The notes below the pieces were generated by a model, which was not told where the DNA came from, did no database searches, and was given only the letters and a program-made list of their open reading frames with translations. Shown piece by piece: positions 39,281 to 49,439 of a stretch of DNA of 64,000 nt. How positions within the stretch are numbered: position 1 is the first letter of the stretch; each line of letters starts with the position of its first letter. A program made the position numbers and the translations under genes. The DNA lies in NCBI RefSeq assembly GCF_019457475.1, contig NZ_CP080413.1:1736001-1800000 (forward strand), written 5' to 3'. The stretch comes from Shewanella acanthi. Its GTDB lineage: Bacteria; Pseudomonadota; Gammaproteobacteria; Enterobacterales; Shewanellaceae.

Positions 39281-41668
39281 ATGAAATTTAGCGAATCTTG
39301 GCTTCGTGAGTGGGTAAACCCAGCGGTTAGCCGTGAAGCATTATCACACCAAATCACGATGGCCGGCCTTGAAGTGGACGGCGTGGATGCCGTTGCCGCC
39401 GATTTTAACGGCGTCGTTGTCGGTGAAGTGGTTGAGTGCGCTCAACATCCAGACGCAGACAAACTGCGTGTGACAAAAGTGAATGTCGGTAGCGGTGAGC
39501 TAATCGACATCGTGTGCGGCGCGGCGAACTGCCGTCAAGGCCTGCGCGTTGCAGTGGCTATGGTCGGTGCGACTCTGCCTGGCGATTTCAAAATCAAAAA
39601 AGCTAAGCTGCGCGGTATGCCATCCGAGGGCATGCTGTGTTCGTACGGTGAGCTCGGTATCGACATCGAAAGCGATGGCATTATTGAACTGCCATTAGAT
39701 GCACCATTAGGCACAGATATCCGTGAATACCTGCAATTAAACGATGCGGTAATCGAAGTGGATTTAACCGCTAACCGTGCAGACTGTTTAGGCATGGTCG
39801 GTCTTGCCCGTGAAGTGGGCGTGTTAAACCGTCACGCGGTAACACAACCTCAGTGGGAAGCGGTTAACCCAACGATTGATGCCAAAGTCGCCATCAATGT
39901 GAAAGAAACCGCCGCTTGCCCTCGTTACTTGGGCCGTGTGGTGAAAAACGTCAATGTGAAAGCACCGACGCCATTATGGATGCAGGAAAAACTACGCCGT
40001 AGCGGTATCCGCTCAATCGACCCTATCGTTGATATCACGAACTTCGTGCTGATTGAATTCGGTCAACCTATGCACGCCTTCGATCTTGCCAAGTTAACGG
40101 GCGACATCCAAGTGCGTTTAGGTAACGGCGAAGAGAAAATCACCCTGCTCGATGGCTCAGAGGTGACCATTCCAAGTGATACCCTAGTGATTGCCGACGA
40201 TGCTCGCCCATTAGCCCTTGCTGGCGTATTTGGTGGCGAGTACTCAGGTGTGAGCGACACTACCCAAGACATCCTGCTTGAGTGTGCCTTCTTCGCACCT
40301 TTAGCCATCATGGGTAAATCACGCCGTTTAGGCCTGCATACCGATTCTTCACACCGCTTTGAGCGTGGTGTAGACCCTGAGATGCAGCATAAGGTGATGG
40401 ACCGTGCTACTCGATTAGTACTGGATATTTGTGGTGGTGAAGCTGGCCCTGTGGTTGAAGCTAAATCCGATGCCGATTTACCAAAACCTGCACAAATCGA
40501 ATTGCGCCGTAGCAAGTTAGATAAAATCCTTGGTCACCATGTACCCGACACCGACGTGGTTGAAATCCTCGAGCGTTTAGGTTTTGGCGTGGTAGCAGGC
40601 GAGGGTAGCTGGCAGGTGACTACCGCCACTTACCGTTTCGACATGGCGATTGAAGAAGACTTAATCGAAGAAGTTGCCCGTATTTACGGTTACAACAACA
40701 TTCCTAACGTGGCGCCTGTGGCATCGCTTAAGATGTCCGATCACAAAGAAACCGACTTAAGCCTTAAGCGCGTGCGCTCGCTGTTAGTGGCCCGTGGTTT
40801 CCAAGAAGCCGTGACCTACAGTTTCGTCGATCCTAAGCTGCAAAATCTGGTTCACCCAGGTGAGCAAGCCATGGTGCTGCCAAACCCCATTTCTAGCGAA
40901 ATGTCGGCCATGCGTCTGTCGATGTTTACCGGATTATTGACTGCCGTTGGCTACAACCAAAGCCGTCAACAGAGCCGCGTGAGACTTTTTGAAACTGGCC
41001 TACGCTTTGTCCCTGATAACAATGCAGAATCAGGTGTAAGACAGCAAGCTATGCTAGGTTGCGTCATTACTGGCCTTCAAAATGACGAACATTGGTCTAT
41101 GGAATCGAAAACCGTTGATTTTTTCGATCTTAAAGGCGATTTAGAAGCAATTATCGGCTTGACAGTTTCAGCATCAGAATTTAGCTTTAGAAGAGCAACA
41201 CATTCTGCGCTTCATCCAGGGCAATGTGCTGAAATATTGAGAAATGATCGAGTAATCGGCCATATTGGCGCTATCCATCCTAGTTTGGAGAAGCCTTTCG
41301 GACTCAATGGTAAAACTATCGTTTTTGAGTTGGAATTGGATGCTTTATTGCACACCAGTTTGCCGCTAGCTCAGGCAGTATCTAAGTTCCCAGCTAATCG
41401 TCGTGATATCGCTATCGTCGTTGATGAAAGTGTTTCCTCAGGCGAAGTGATGAATTTGATAAGAAAAGTTGGCGAAAATCAGTTGGTTGGCATAAACTTG
41501 TTCGATGTATACTTAGGTAAAGGTGTTGAACCCGGCAAGAAGAGCCTGGCGATAGCACTTACATTACAAGACACTACTCGTACGCTTGAGGAAAAAGAGA
41601 TTGCTGAAACGGTAGAATCAGTGGTTTCTGCTCTGAAAACTGAGTTCAACGCATCGTTGAGGGATTAA
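39281..41668 (+). CDS. pheT: Phenylalanyl-tRNA synthetase beta subunit
   Basis: A 795-residue beta subunit, equal in length to E. coli PheT. Domains in order: an N-terminal part, an EMAP-like tRNA-binding OB fold (about 39-150, with [15 protein letters not shown]), the B3/B4 editing domain (about 210-385), the B5 domain (about 400-470), a degenerate synthetase core, and a C-terminal anticodon-binding FDX-ACB domain (about 700-795, [16 protein letters not shown]). The part from about 41000 looks more AT-rich in codon use than the earlier part. ihfA starts 3 bases after the stop. Confidence 0.98.
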   Translation: MKFSESWLREWVNPAVSREALSHQITMAGLEVDGVDAVAADFNGVVVGEVVECAQHPDADKLRVTKVNVGSGELIDIVCGAANCRQGLRVAVAMVGATLPGDFKIKKAKLRGMPSEGMLCSYGELGIDIESDGIIELPLDAPLGTDIREYLQLNDAVIEVDLTANRADCLGMVGLAREVGVLNRHAVTQPQWEAVNPTIDAKVAINVKETAACPRYLGRVVKNVNVKAPTPLWMQEKLRRSGIRSIDPIVDITNFVLIEFGQPMHAFDLAKLTGDIQVRLGNGEEKITLLDGSEVTIPSDTLVIADDARPLALAGVFGGEYSGVSDTTQDILLECAFFAPLAIMGKSRRLGLHTDSSHRFERGVDPEMQHKVMDRATRLVLDICGGEAGPVVEAKSDADLPKPAQIELRRSKLDKILGHHVPDTDVVEILERLGFGVVAGEGSWQVTTATYRFDMAIEEDLIEEVARIYGYNNIPNVAPVASLKMSDHKETDLSLKRVRSLLVARGFQEAVTYSFVDPKLQNLVHPGEQAMVLPNPISSEMSAMRLSMFTGLLTAVGYNQSRQQSRVRLFETGLRFVPDNNAESGVRQQAMLGCVITGLQNDEHWSMESKTVDFFDLKGDLEAIIGLTVSASEFSFRRATHSALHPGQCAEILRNDRVIGHIGAIHPSLEKPFGLNGKTIVFELELDALLHTSLPLAQAVSKFPANRRDIAIVVDESVSSGEVMNLIRKVGENQLVGINLFDVYLGKGVEPGKKSLAIALTLQDTTRTLEEKEIAETVESVVSALKTEFNASLRD

Positions 41669-41671
41669 AGT

Positions 41672-41968
41672 ATGGCACTTACCAAAGCCGAAATGGCAGA
41701 ACATCTTTTTGAAACACTTGGTATTAACAAGCGTGTGGCTAAAGAGATGGTAGAGGCGTTTTTCGAAGAAATTCGTGGCGCTCTCGAAAGTGGTGAGCAG
41801 GTCAAGTTATCTGGCTTTGGCAACTTTGACCTTAGGGATAAGAATCAAAGACCGGGAAGGAACCCAAAAACAGGCGAGGATATTCCTATTTCAGCTCGCC
41901 GTGTCGTGACTTTCCGTCCCGGCCAGAAATTGAAAACCCGTGTAGAAGCCGCTAACTCGGGCAAGTAA
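41672..41968 (+). CDS. ihfA: Integration host factor alpha subunit
   Basis: A 98-residue DNA-bending protein of the HU/IHF family, working as a heterodimer with Ihf[22 protein letters not shown] at the start and the arm block [27 protein letters not shown] are those of IHF alpha; the Pro of the arm that intercalates in DNA is present. It is joined to pheST, as in E. coli, and followed by a terminator. Confidence 0.98.
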   Translation: MALTKAEMAEHLFETLGINKRVAKEMVEAFFEEIRGALESGEQVKLSGFGNFDLRDKNQRPGRNPKTGEDIPISARRVVTFRPGQKLKTRVEAANSGK

Positions 41969-41984
41969 TTTCGCATCCTTTAAG

Positions 41985-42020
41985 GGAAAGCCACTCCTAA
42001 GCGGGTGGCTTTCCTATTTT
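41985..42020 (+). terminator. Terminator of pheST-ihfA
   Basis: Perfect 10-bp stem GGAAAGCCAC/GTGGCTTTCC with a 10-base loop, followed by TATTTT. It lies 16 bases after the ihfA stop. Confidence 0.9.
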
Positions 42021-42095
42021 CGTTTTACAACCTATTGGTAGCACTCAAGATTGCCGATAGCGATTTTCATTTTTCCAACTGTCTGAGGTGATGCT

Positions 42096-43037
42096 TTGGC
42101 AAGACAGCCCAAATACTTCGACCGCAGTTTCAAACTCGCCCTGTTGCACCCTAAATTTTGGCTCACTTGGTTAGCCATTGGCCTATTGGTTGTTTTTGGG
42201 ATTATGCCCGCTTGGCTGCGCGATCCTATCGCCCGTTTGCTGGCAAAATGCGTGGCACCAATTGCCAAAAAACCGATTCGCATCGCCCGCGCGAATTTAA
42301 CGGCGTGTTTCCCTGAAAAATCCGCCGACGAAATTGATGCCCTAGTGCGTGATAACGTGCAGAACTTTGTGTTGGTGCTGCTCTCTCAGGGCGAGCTTCT
42401 GGTGCGCTCTAAGGAGAATTTGCGTCATCGTGTAACGCTTGAAGGGTTTGAGCATGTTAAGGCAGCGCAGGCGGCAGGGCAGCCGGTGGTGTTTATTATG
42501 CCCCACGTGTGGCCAATCGATTATGCGGGCCTGAGATTGAATCTCGAGTTGCCAATGGTAACGATGGCTAAAGCCCATAAGAATGATTTATTCAACTGGT
42601 TTAGCAACCGTGTGCGCAGCAGCGGTGGCGGCAACGTTTATATGCGTGAGGCGGGTATTCGTGCCCTGCTGGCCGAGCTTAAGCAAAACAACAGTTTCTT
42701 TTACCTGCCCGATGAAGACTTAGGCCCAGAACAAAGCGTATTCACGCCGTTTTTAGGCACAGTTAAAGCGACGCTGCCGGTAGTTGGCCGTTTAGCGCAG
42801 GCGGGTAATGCCCAGGTTCTGCCGGTTAAGATTGGCTATAACCAACAAAGCCGTCAGTTTGAATTAACCGTGATGCCGGCCATCAATCCAGAGGATATGG
42901 TCGGTAAGGAGAACGAAGCGCTGGCGCTCAATAAAGCGGTGGAGCAGGTGATCCTCGCGTACCCCGAGCAATATATGTGGTTTTTAAGATTGCTGAAAAC
43001 CCGCCCCGAGGGTGAGCCATCCATCTATAAAAAATAG
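42096..43037 (+). CDS. lpxM: Lipid A myristoyl/acyl-transferase LpxM (MsbB) type
   Basis: An inner-membrane late acyltransferase of lipid A synthesis, 313 residues. One N-terminal membrane helix (about 20-40: FWLTWLAIGLLVVFGIMPAW). The catalytic HX4D motif is HVWPID at about residue 136, and LPDEDLGPEQSVF matches the LPDQDHGPEHSEF block of LpxM better than LpxL. LLKTRPEGEPSIYKK at the end also fits LpxM. The start is TTG 42096 with ribosome site GAGGTGATGC. The acyl chain added cannot be told from sequence. Confidence 0.9.
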   Translation: MARQPKYFDRSFKLALLHPKFWLTWLAIGLLVVFGIMPAWLRDPIARLLAKCVAPIAKKPIRIARANLTACFPEKSADEIDALVRDNVQNFVLVLLSQGELLVRSKENLRHRVTLEGFEHVKAAQAAGQPVVFIMPHVWPIDYAGLRLNLELPMVTMAKAHKNDLFNWFSNRVRSSGGGNVYMREAGIRALLAELKQNNSFFYLPDEDLGPEQSVFTPFLGTVKATLPVVGRLAQAGNAQVLPVKIGYNQQSRQFELTVMPAINPEDMVGKENEALALNKAVEQVILAYPEQYMWFLRLLKTRPEGEPSIYKK

Positions 43038-43066
43038 AGTTGGCTTTCTTTCTCTTTAAAAATCAT

Positions 43067-43133
43067 AGGCGTTAAGCGACATACTATTAAACAATATGTT
43101 TAGTTAACTGTCCGGCTTAACGCCTTTTTTTTT
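43067..43133 (+). terminator. Long-stem terminator between lpxM and hypA
   Basis: Outer stem AGGCGTTAAGC (43067-43077) pairs with GCTTAACGCCT (43115-43125), then eight more T residues. The loop contains a smaller AT hairpin (TTAAAC...GTTTAG). Convergent hypA could also use it, since the minus-strand side has some T residues. Confidence 0.85.
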
Positions 43134-43180
43134 ACTTAAGCTTTATGTTTTTATTCAGCTTTTTTAGTAACAATTGGAAG

Positions 43181-43531
43181 CTAATTTTCCTGTTCAAGTT
43201 CGAGTTGCATCAGCAGCATCTCTTCGCCATCGATGACTTTTGTATGGTAACTCTGGCAGTGGGGGCAGATGACGGAGCGCTCATCGAGTATCGATTCCTG
43301 TCCGCAGTCACTGCAGGCAATAACAAGTGGCTGCAGGCGCATCTCGAGTATCGCATCAAAGCAGATGCTATCGAGCTTAAATGTCTCAAAGGCGGTTTGA
43401 AGTAGCGCTGGCTCGACGCCACTCATGATCCCCAATTTAATCTCCACTCGCGTGACTTTGTTGGCGTGATTCGCAAAGGCGTGCTGCTCACACTGCTCAA
43501 TCAGGGCGCTGACAATCGAGTATTCGTGCAT
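43181..43531 (-). CDS. hypA: Hydrogenase nickel insertion protein HypA
   Basis: Nickel metallochaperone that works with HypB to load Ni into the hydrogenase large subunit. 116 residues. The N-terminal Met-His-Glu (MHEYSIV) is the Ni-binding site. The zinc site is formed by CSDCGQ and CPHCQS. It is the last gene of hypBCDEA. Its ATG shares one base with the hypE stop (TAATG), implying coupled translation. Confidence 0.97.
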   Translation of the reverse strand: MHEYSIVSALIEQCEQHAFANHANKVTRVEIKLGIMSGVEPALLQTAFETFKLDSICFDAILEMRLQPLVIACSDCGQESILDERSVICPHCQSYHTKVIDGEEMLLMQLELEQEN

Positions 43532-44547
43532 TAGCAGATCCTCGGCAGCAGTTCACCCTGTGGCAGGTCGAGGTAACGCTGGGTTTGCCAGGGCGTATTT
43601 AGCACCACTTTACCGATATGCGCTTCATTCACTGTGCCTATGATGGCGGCGCGCTCACAGTGTCCAAAGCGCTGCATGATTTCTAAAGCGCCTAATGCGA
43701 TGGATTGTGGCACGGCGAGGATAAAGGTGCCCTCATTGGCTAAATCCATCGCTTCGAAGCCATAGAGCTCGCAGAGGCCTTTGACTTCATCGCTAACGGG
43801 AATAGCGACCTCATCGACACTGATCCCAACTTGAGACGCGGCTGCCCACTCATTGAGTACTGCAGATAATCCACCGCGGGTGGCGTCTCGCATCGCATGG
43901 ATAGGAATGTTGGCGGCAATCAATTGCTCGACAACCGGCCAGAGGGTAGCGCAGTCACTTTGTAACTCAGATTCCAGCACCAGACCTTCGCGGGCCATTA
44001 ATATCGCGGCGCCGTGGCAACCAATGTCACGGGACACGATAATCGCATCACCGGGCGCGACATTTGCCGCAGATATCTGCGGTTTCAGGATGCGGCCAAT
44101 CCCCGAGGTATTGATAAAAATGCCATCGGCGCAGCCCCGTGGCACCACCTTAGTATCGCCGCAGACGATGCGTGCGCCGCTGTGTTTAAGCTCCTTGGCC
44201 ATGCTGCGCACTATGGTGGTTAACTGATTGAGTGAAAAGCCTTCTTCGATAATAAAACTGCAGCTTAGGTACTGGGGCTCGGCGCCCATCATGGCGAGAT
44301 CGTTAACCGTGCCCGCGACCGCTAATTTGCCGATATCGCCGCCCGCGAAAAACAGCGGTGCTATGGTAAAAGAATCTGTGGTAAAGGCATTGGCGCCCTG
44401 TAAGTCGAGTTTTGCCGCATCTTCTTCGGCGCGAAGAATTGGATTATCGAACTCGGCGAAAAACAACTCGCGAATGAGCTTATTCATTTCTTTACCGCCA
44501 CCGCCGTGGCTCAGTTGGATGCTTTTATCCCTTGGTAAGTCAGACAT
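43531..44547 (-). CDS. hypE: Hydrogenase maturation protein HypE
   Basis: Uses ATP to dehydrate the carbamoyl group on its C-terminal Cys into the cyanide ligand of the [NiFe] site. 338 residues, PurM/AIR-synthase fold. The C-terminus is LLPRIC, with the essential final cysteine preserved. [10 protein letters not shown] near the start and [19 protein letters not shown] for ATP are typical. Three bases separate it from hypD. Confidence 0.98.
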   Translation of the reverse strand: MSDLPRDKSIQLSHGGGGKEMNKLIRELFFAEFDNPILRAEEDAAKLDLQGANAFTTDSFTIAPLFFAGGDIGKLAVAGTVNDLAMMGAEPQYLSCSFIIEEGFSLNQLTTIVRSMAKELKHSGARIVCGDTKVVPRGCADGIFINTSGIGRILKPQISAANVAPGDAIIVSRDIGCHGAAILMAREGLVLESELQSDCATLWPVVEQLIAANIPIHAMRDATRGGLSAVLNEWAAASQVGISVDEVAIPVSDEVKGLCELYGFEAMDLANEGTFILAVPQSIALGALEIMQRFGHCERAAIIGTVNEAHIGKVVLNTPWQTQRYLDLPQGELLPRIC

Positions 44548-44550
44548 TGA

Positions 44551-45690
44551 TTAGCTCCTTGCGACAGTTTCTTTTTGGATACCCTGATAACGGTAATAGG
44601 CGTTGCAGGCACCCTCGGAGCTGACCATGCAGCTGCCAAGGGGCGTTTCGGGGGCGCAGCCTCGGCCAAATACTTTACAGTCCTTAGGTTTGGCAAGACC
44701 GCGTAAAATATCTCCGCATTGGCAGGCCTTATGATCATCGATTTGTTTGACGGGCAGACGATCGGCAAAAATCCGCTCGGCATCCCGATGGGCAAATTCG
44801 TCCTTAAGGGCTAAGGCGGAGTTGGATATTTCGCCAAGACCCCGCCAGCGAAATTGCATCCGAGTCTGGAAATACTGATTCACCAGCGCCTGAGCGGCGA
44901 GGTTTCCCGCCTCAGAGACGGCGCGGGTGTATTGAATTTCAAGCTCGGCCTTACCTTCGATTCTCTGGCGTACGAGGCGCAGAATTGACTCCATTACATC
45001 CACGGGCTCAAAGCCTGAGACCACCACAGGGGTGGCGTATTTCTCAACCGTGCTGCGATAGATTTTCGCGCCGCTTATGACGCTCACGTGGGCGGGGCCG
45101 ATAAAGGCATTCACCCGAGTTTGACTGTCCTGCATGACCGCATCAATGGCGGGTGGGACTAGCACATGGTTGATGTGAAACAGAAGATTTTTAATCCCTT
45201 GCCGCTCGGCTTGCTGCAGCAGCACCGCCGTCATTGGGGTCGATGTTTCAAAGCCGATGGCAAAAAATACTATCGTTTTTTTTGGGTTATCTTTGGCAAT
45301 TTTCAGGGTGTCGAGTGGGTCGTAAATCGGCCTTATATCGCAGCCCTTGGCCCTAAAACTTGCCAATGAGCCGTGGGAGCCTGGCACACGGATCATATCG
45401 CCAAGGGTAACCAAAATGACATTGTCAATGCTGGCAAGGGCTGCGGCCTGATCGATGCGCTCTTTTGGCATAATGCACACGGGGCAGCCTGGACCATGAA
45501 TAAACTCGATATTGCTCGGCAAAAGTTCGAGTAAGCCGTACTTCATGATGGTGTGGGTGTGGCCGCCGCAGACTTCCATAACATTAAGAGGCGCTGGCAG
45601 TTTGTCGGCAAGGCGAGCAATGTCTCTGGCGAGGGAGAGAATGGTCGTTGGGTCGCGAAAGCCCTGATAGAGCTGTTTAAGTTCGAGCAT
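44551..45690 (-). CDS. hypD: Hydrogenase maturation protein HypD
   Basis: The [4Fe-4S] scaffold on which Fe(CN)2CO is built, with HypC. From ATG 45690 it has 379 residues and ribosome site AAGGA; a TTG five codons earlier is less likely. Visible blocks: MEVCGGHTHTIMKYG, IHGPGCPVCIMP, ETSTPMTA, the cluster region in the last quarter with CQCGDILRG, CKVFGRGCAPETPLGSCMVSSEG. All the usual cysteines appear present. Confidence 0.98.
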   Translation of the reverse strand: MLELKQLYQGFRDPTTILSLARDIARLADKLPAPLNVMEVCGGHTHTIMKYGLLELLPSNIEFIHGPGCPVCIMPKERIDQAAALASIDNVILVTLGDMIRVPGSHGSLASFRAKGCDIRPIYDPLDTLKIAKDNPKKTIVFFAIGFETSTPMTAVLLQQAERQGIKNLLFHINHVLVPPAIDAVMQDSQTRVNAFIGPAHVSVISGAKIYRSTVEKYATPVVVSGFEPVDVMESILRLVRQRIEGKAELEIQYTRAVSEAGNLAAQALVNQYFQTRMQFRWRGLGEISNSALALKDEFAHRDAERIFADRLPVKQIDDHKACQCGDILRGLAKPKDCKVFGRGCAPETPLGSCMVSSEGACNAYYRYQGIQKETVARS

Positions 45691-45727
45691 GTTCAGTCCT
45701 TTCAAACTTGCCTTGAATTTTATTGAT

Positions 45728-45973
45728 CTAATTAAGTGGATTGCCGCCCATCTTTTCGACGATTTCTCGGTAAAGCTCTAGACTATTTAGGGCATCGTCC
45801 CGATCAATTTTATTCATCACAAAGCCGATATGGATAAGCACATAGTCGCCAATCGCAAGCGGGTCGCTTATCAAGTGGCTGCTCACATCTCGGCGCACGC
45901 CTAAGGTATCGACGGTCACGGATTGCCTTTCGGCATCGACGGCAATTACCTCGGATGGAATCGATAGGCACAT
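45728..45973 (-). CDS. hypC: Hydrogenase assembly chaperone HypC
   Basis: Small chaperone (81 residues) of the HypC/HybG family that binds HypD and the immature large subunit. It begins MCLSIPSEVIAVDA, with the essential Cys2, and has IGDYVLIHIGFVMNKID, typical of the OB-like fold. It is the only hypC/hybG-type gene in the locus. It lies between hypB and hypD. Confidence 0.97.
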   Translation of the reverse strand: MCLSIPSEVIAVDAERQSVTVDTLGVRRDVSSHLISDPLAIGDYVLIHIGFVMNKIDRDDALNSLELYREIVEKMGGNPLN

Positions 45974-45984
45974 AATATTCCCTC

Positions 45985-46794
45985 CTAGGCTTTAATTAGT
46001 TGCGATTGAAGCCACTCGGCTACTGAATACATAGACTGGCCATCCTTGATGGAGACGGTAAAGATTTGCGTCTCAGGATTGAGCTTTTTAAGCTGCGCTT
46101 TGGCGGCATCGAGGTTGAAGTCGAAGTAGGGCAAAAGGTCGCACTTAGTGATAAGCACCACATCGGCGCGGCGAAACATTACTGGATATTTCTCAATCTT
46201 ATCATCGCCTTCAGGCACCGACAGCAACACGATATTTTTGTGTGTTCCCACATCGTAGCTGGCGGGACACACCAGATTGCCGACGTTTTCGATAAAGCAG
46301 ATATCGAGGCCGTCGAGTGGCAGATGGTGCAAGGCGCCGTGCACCATAAAGGCATCGAGATGGCAGGCACTACCAGTTTGAATTTGATAGGCGGCAATGC
46401 CCTTGGCGGTTAAGCGGTCGGCATCGCGGGAGGTCTCAAGATCCCCTTCAATCACCGCATATTTAAGCTTGGTATATTCCTGAAGGTGCTCAAGCAGTGT
46501 GGTTTTGCCGCTACCAGGGCTACTCATTAGGTTAAAAGCGGTTAGACCGTACTTTTCAAAGTGGGCACGGTTATGGGCGGCTTCGACATCGTTTTTATCG
46601 AGGATTTTATGGATAACCGACAGGGTCTTTTTATCATTCAGCTGAGGATTGGTTTGCAGCTCATTATGGTGATGTGCGTCACCATGCTCGTGGCCATGAG
46701 AATGCGTATGGCTATGCTCATGGGAATAAGCGTGGGAATGCTGCAGTGGATTTTCTGCAAATCGGGGAATGGAGCACCCGCAATCTTTACACAT
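45985..46794 (-). CDS. hypB: Hydrogenase nickel incorporation GTPase HypB
   Basis: SIMIBI-class GTPase, 269 residues, that drives nickel delivery. The N-terminus MCKDCGCS holds the high-affinity CxxCGC nickel site. Residues 19-44 are very rich in His (HSHAYSHEHSHTHSHGHEHG), suggesting nickel storage as in rhizobial HypB. The P-loop is SSPGSGKTTLLEH, followed by EGDLETSRDADR, FIENVGNLVCPASYD (metal and switch) and ITKCDLLPY. It begins the hypBCDEA block. Confidence 0.97.
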   Translation of the reverse strand: MCKDCGCSIPRFAENPLQHSHAYSHEHSHTHSHGHEHGDAHHHNELQTNPQLNDKKTLSVIHKILDKNDVEAAHNRAHFEKYGLTAFNLMSSPGSGKTTLLEHLQEYTKLKYAVIEGDLETSRDADRLTAKGIAAYQIQTGSACHLDAFMVHGALHHLPLDGLDICFIENVGNLVCPASYDVGTHKNIVLLSVPEGDDKIEKYPVMFRRADVVLITKCDLLPYFDFNLDAAKAQLKKLNPETQIFTVSIKDGQSMYSVAEWLQSQLIKA

Positions 46795-47111
46795 CTCAAT
46801 CTCTCCTTGTCTTGATGTCGGTTATCGGCGTATGTCAGTTTTAAATCCACGCTTTTAATATTGTGCTATTAAATTCGTTAATTTGATTACGCTAATGTTA
46901 ATTGTGCTGCAACTAAGTCAAGGATTCTTTGATTTTGGTCAGGTTTAGCTTGATAAATCCATTGGGATTTTTATGGGATGGAATGCATTAATCACAAGGA
47001 TTAAAGGTGTGCTGAAAACAAAAAGGCCAATGTGGGAAACATTGGCCTTTCTAAATGGGATTGCGCTTTGTAAAGGCTTTTAAGTCAGTAAGAGTGACTT
47101 AAACGAGTGAC
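46795..47111. other. Intergenic region upstream of hypB
   Basis: 317 bases holding the promoter region of hypBCDEA and the terminator of the fdhD-ydeP block (47022-47050). An imperfect FNR-like sequence (TTGAT-TTTG-GTCAG) is near 46938 but is too weak to call. Confidence 0.5.
47022..47050 (-). terminator. Terminator of the fdhD-ydeP block
   Basis: Perfect 12-bp stem AAAGGCCAATGT/ACATTGGCCTTT with a 5-base loop; on the minus strand it is followed by TTGTTTTC. It lies 62 bases after the oxidoreductase stop. Confidence 0.9.
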
Positions 47112-49439
47112 TTATACGAGCGACACTGCAATCTTATTTTCAGTCGATGGGCTTAACACCACGGGCACCGATTTTGAGGTCGGCGTTGATGAACCCACAC
47201 CGACACTGTCGATGGCGACCAACGGGTTGGTTTCAGGGTAATAGGCGGCGATATTGCCCTTAGGAATGTCGTAGAACACCACGCAAAAGCCAAAGACTTT
47301 ACGTAGCTTGCCATCGTTGGTTAAGGATTGAATATCCACGAGTTGTGATTCGCTAAAACCCTGAGCCTTGGCATCTTCACTATTCATAAACAGCACATTA
47401 CGTTTACCTTTAATACCGCGGTACCTGTCGTCCATGCCGTAAATGGTAGTGTTGTATTGATCGTGTGACCGCAGGCTCTGCAGCAGTAATACGGGGGCAT
47501 CCTTGTGATTTAATGCATCACTCGAGCAATCGGCAAGAATCGATTCTGGTAGATCGCAGGCCCGAAATTCGGCCCTATGGCTTGGGGTGTGCCAGTTAAG
47601 CTCGGTGGCATTATTGGTTAAATGAAACCCCGCAGGTTCGGCAACCCGTTGGTTAAAGTCATCAAAGCCGGCAATGGTCTTTTCAATCAAATCACGAATA
47701 AGGGCGTAGTCATCGCGAAGGCCTAACCAATCGATATCAGCCTTTGGTGATTGCACACGGTTGGCCAGCGTGACATCGGCCATACGGGCTACGATGTCAA
47801 TTTCCGATAAACACAACTCAGATACAGGATCATTCATGCCCGTTGAGGCATGTACCATGCTGAAGGTATCTTCCACGGTGATTTTTTGAATGCCTTGCTT
47901 TTGTCGATCTAATTCGGTGCGACCCAGGCAGGGCAGAATAAGCGCATCGCTCGCAACCTGTAGATGGCTGCGGTTAAGCTTGGTGCTTATTTGCACGTTT
48001 AGCTTGGCCTTTTTCATGGCTTGATAGGTAAATTCAGTATCCGGCGCCGCTGCAGCTAAGTTGCCGCCTAAGCAAATCAGTACCTTACTCTGTTCGCTAT
48101 CTAAGGCTTTGAGCGCATCAACCACGTTATGGCCTGCATTGCGGGGCAGACTCACGCCAAGATGCTGCTCGAAGCGATCAATAAACTCCGCCTTGGGCTT
48201 CTCGTTAATACCCATAGTGCGGTTGCCCTGCACGTTGCTGTGGCCGCGAACTGGGCAAAGCCCTGCGCCTTCTTTACCAATTTGACCGCACATGAGATGC
48301 AGGTTGACGATTTCGCGAATGGTATCGACCGAATGTTTATGTTGGGTGATGCCCATCGCCCAGCAACTAATCACACGCTTACTTTGGCTGAACAGCATTG
48401 CCGCTTGCTCGATTTGCTCGCGATTGAGTCCTGATTGCGCCTCAATTTGCTCCCAGCTGGTTGCGCGCACACGTGCCTCGTAGTCATCAAAAAACGCCGT
48501 GTGACGGGCAATAAATTCCCGGTCGATAAAGCTTTTTTCAGTACCTTGTGCATCGTTTTCGAGGATACATTTCGCCATACCGCGTACTGCCGCCATATCA
48601 CCGCCTAGGGTTGGGGTGAGGTAGAGGTGGCTAATGGTGGTCGCTGCTGGGGTGAGCAGCTCGGTTGGGCTTTGTGGGCTTGCAAAACGCTCGAGCGCCA
48701 CTTCTTTTAAATTGTTAAAGGTAACAATTTTGCAGCCCTGCTTGGCGGCTTTACGCAGGGCATTCATCATCCGAGGATGGTTAGTTCCGGGGTTTTGGCC
48801 AAACACAAAAATGGCCTCGGCGGCATCGAAGTCCTTTAACACGACGGTGCCTTTACCGACACCCACGGATTGATTTAACGCAACACCACTGGCCTCGTGG
48901 CACATGTTCGAGCAGTCGGGGAAGTTATTGGTGCCATAGAGGCGACCGAATAGTTGGTACAGGTAGGAGGCCTCGTTACTGGCGCGTCCCGAGGTGTAAA
49001 ACTCTACCTGATTGGCATCGGATAGATGATTTAGGTGCGCTGCAATTAAATCGAAAGCCGCTTCCCAACTAATGGGCTCGTAGTGATCCGTGGTGGCGTT
49101 ATAGCGCATTGGCTCAGTTAAGCGGCCTTGGTATTCAAGCCAGTAGTCGGTTTGTTTTGCCAGTTGGCGCACTGAATGCTCGGCAAAGAAGTGTCTGTCG
49201 ACTTTCTTACCCGTCGATTCCCACGCCACGGCCTTAGCGCCGTTTTCACAGAATTGGAAGGCGCCAGCCTTGTTATCGCCCCATGCACAACCTGGGCAAT
49301 CGAAGCCATCGGTCTGATTAACCCGCAGCAGGTTTTTAATGTTTTGCTTAGCCTTTTGGCTGCGCATCACGTGTTTTAATGTGGACTGTAATGACGGAAA
49401 TCCACCCGCTTTAGTGGGTTTTTCAATATGAACAGGCAT
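47112..49439 (-). CDS. FdhF/YdeP-family molybdopterin oxidoreductase
   Basis: A 775-residue cytoplasmic Mo-bisMGD protein of the YdeP type (E. coli YdeP has about 760 and affects acid resistance). ATG 49439 has ribosome site GGAGAA; the longer frame to 49502 overlaps fdhD more. Near the N-terminus is CPGCAWGDN (Cys48 and Cys51), the family mark, without the four-Cys [4Fe-4S] pattern of true formate dehydrogenases. A Cys-His pair (MCHEASG, Cys180) stands where formate dehydrogenases have (Sec/Cys)-His. GQNPGTNHPRM, CWAMGITQHKHSVDT and CPVRGHSNVQGNRTMGI bind the cofactor. It lacks a Tat signal. The substrate is unknown. It follows fdhD with a 17-base overlap. Confidence 0.88.
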   Translation of the reverse strand: MPVHIEKPTKAGGFPSLQSTLKHVMRSQKAKQNIKNLLRVNQTDGFDCPGCAWGDNKAGAFQFCENGAKAVAWESTGKKVDRHFFAEHSVRQLAKQTDYWLEYQGRLTEPMRYNATTDHYEPISWEAAFDLIAAHLNHLSDANQVEFYTSGRASNEASYLYQLFGRLYGTNNFPDCSNMCHEASGVALNQSVGVGKGTVVLKDFDAAEAIFVFGQNPGTNHPRMMNALRKAAKQGCKIVTFNNLKEVALERFASPQSPTELLTPAATTISHLYLTPTLGGDMAAVRGMAKCILENDAQGTEKSFIDREFIARHTAFFDDYEARVRATSWEQIEAQSGLNREQIEQAAMLFSQSKRVISCWAMGITQHKHSVDTIREIVNLHLMCGQIGKEGAGLCPVRGHSNVQGNRTMGINEKPKAEFIDRFEQHLGVSLPRNAGHNVVDALKALDSEQSKVLICLGGNLAAAAPDTEFTYQAMKKAKLNVQISTKLNRSHLQVASDALILPCLGRTELDRQKQGIQKITVEDTFSMVHASTGMNDPVSELCLSEIDIVARMADVTLANRVQSPKADIDWLGLRDDYALIRDLIEKTIAGFDDFNQRVAEPAGFHLTNNATELNWHTPSHRAEFRACDLPESILADCSSDALNHKDAPVLLLQSLRSHDQYNTTIYGMDDRYRGIKGKRNVLFMNSEDAKAQGFSESQLVDIQSLTNDGKLRKVFGFCVVFYDIPKGNIAAYYPETNPLVAIDSVGVGSSTPTSKSVPVVLSPSTENKIAVSLV

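Noticed and set aside
46938..46951. FNR-like sequence TTGAT-TTTG-GTCAG upstream of hypB
   Set aside because: Only the first half matches; the second half has two mismatches of five, which is too weak for a call.
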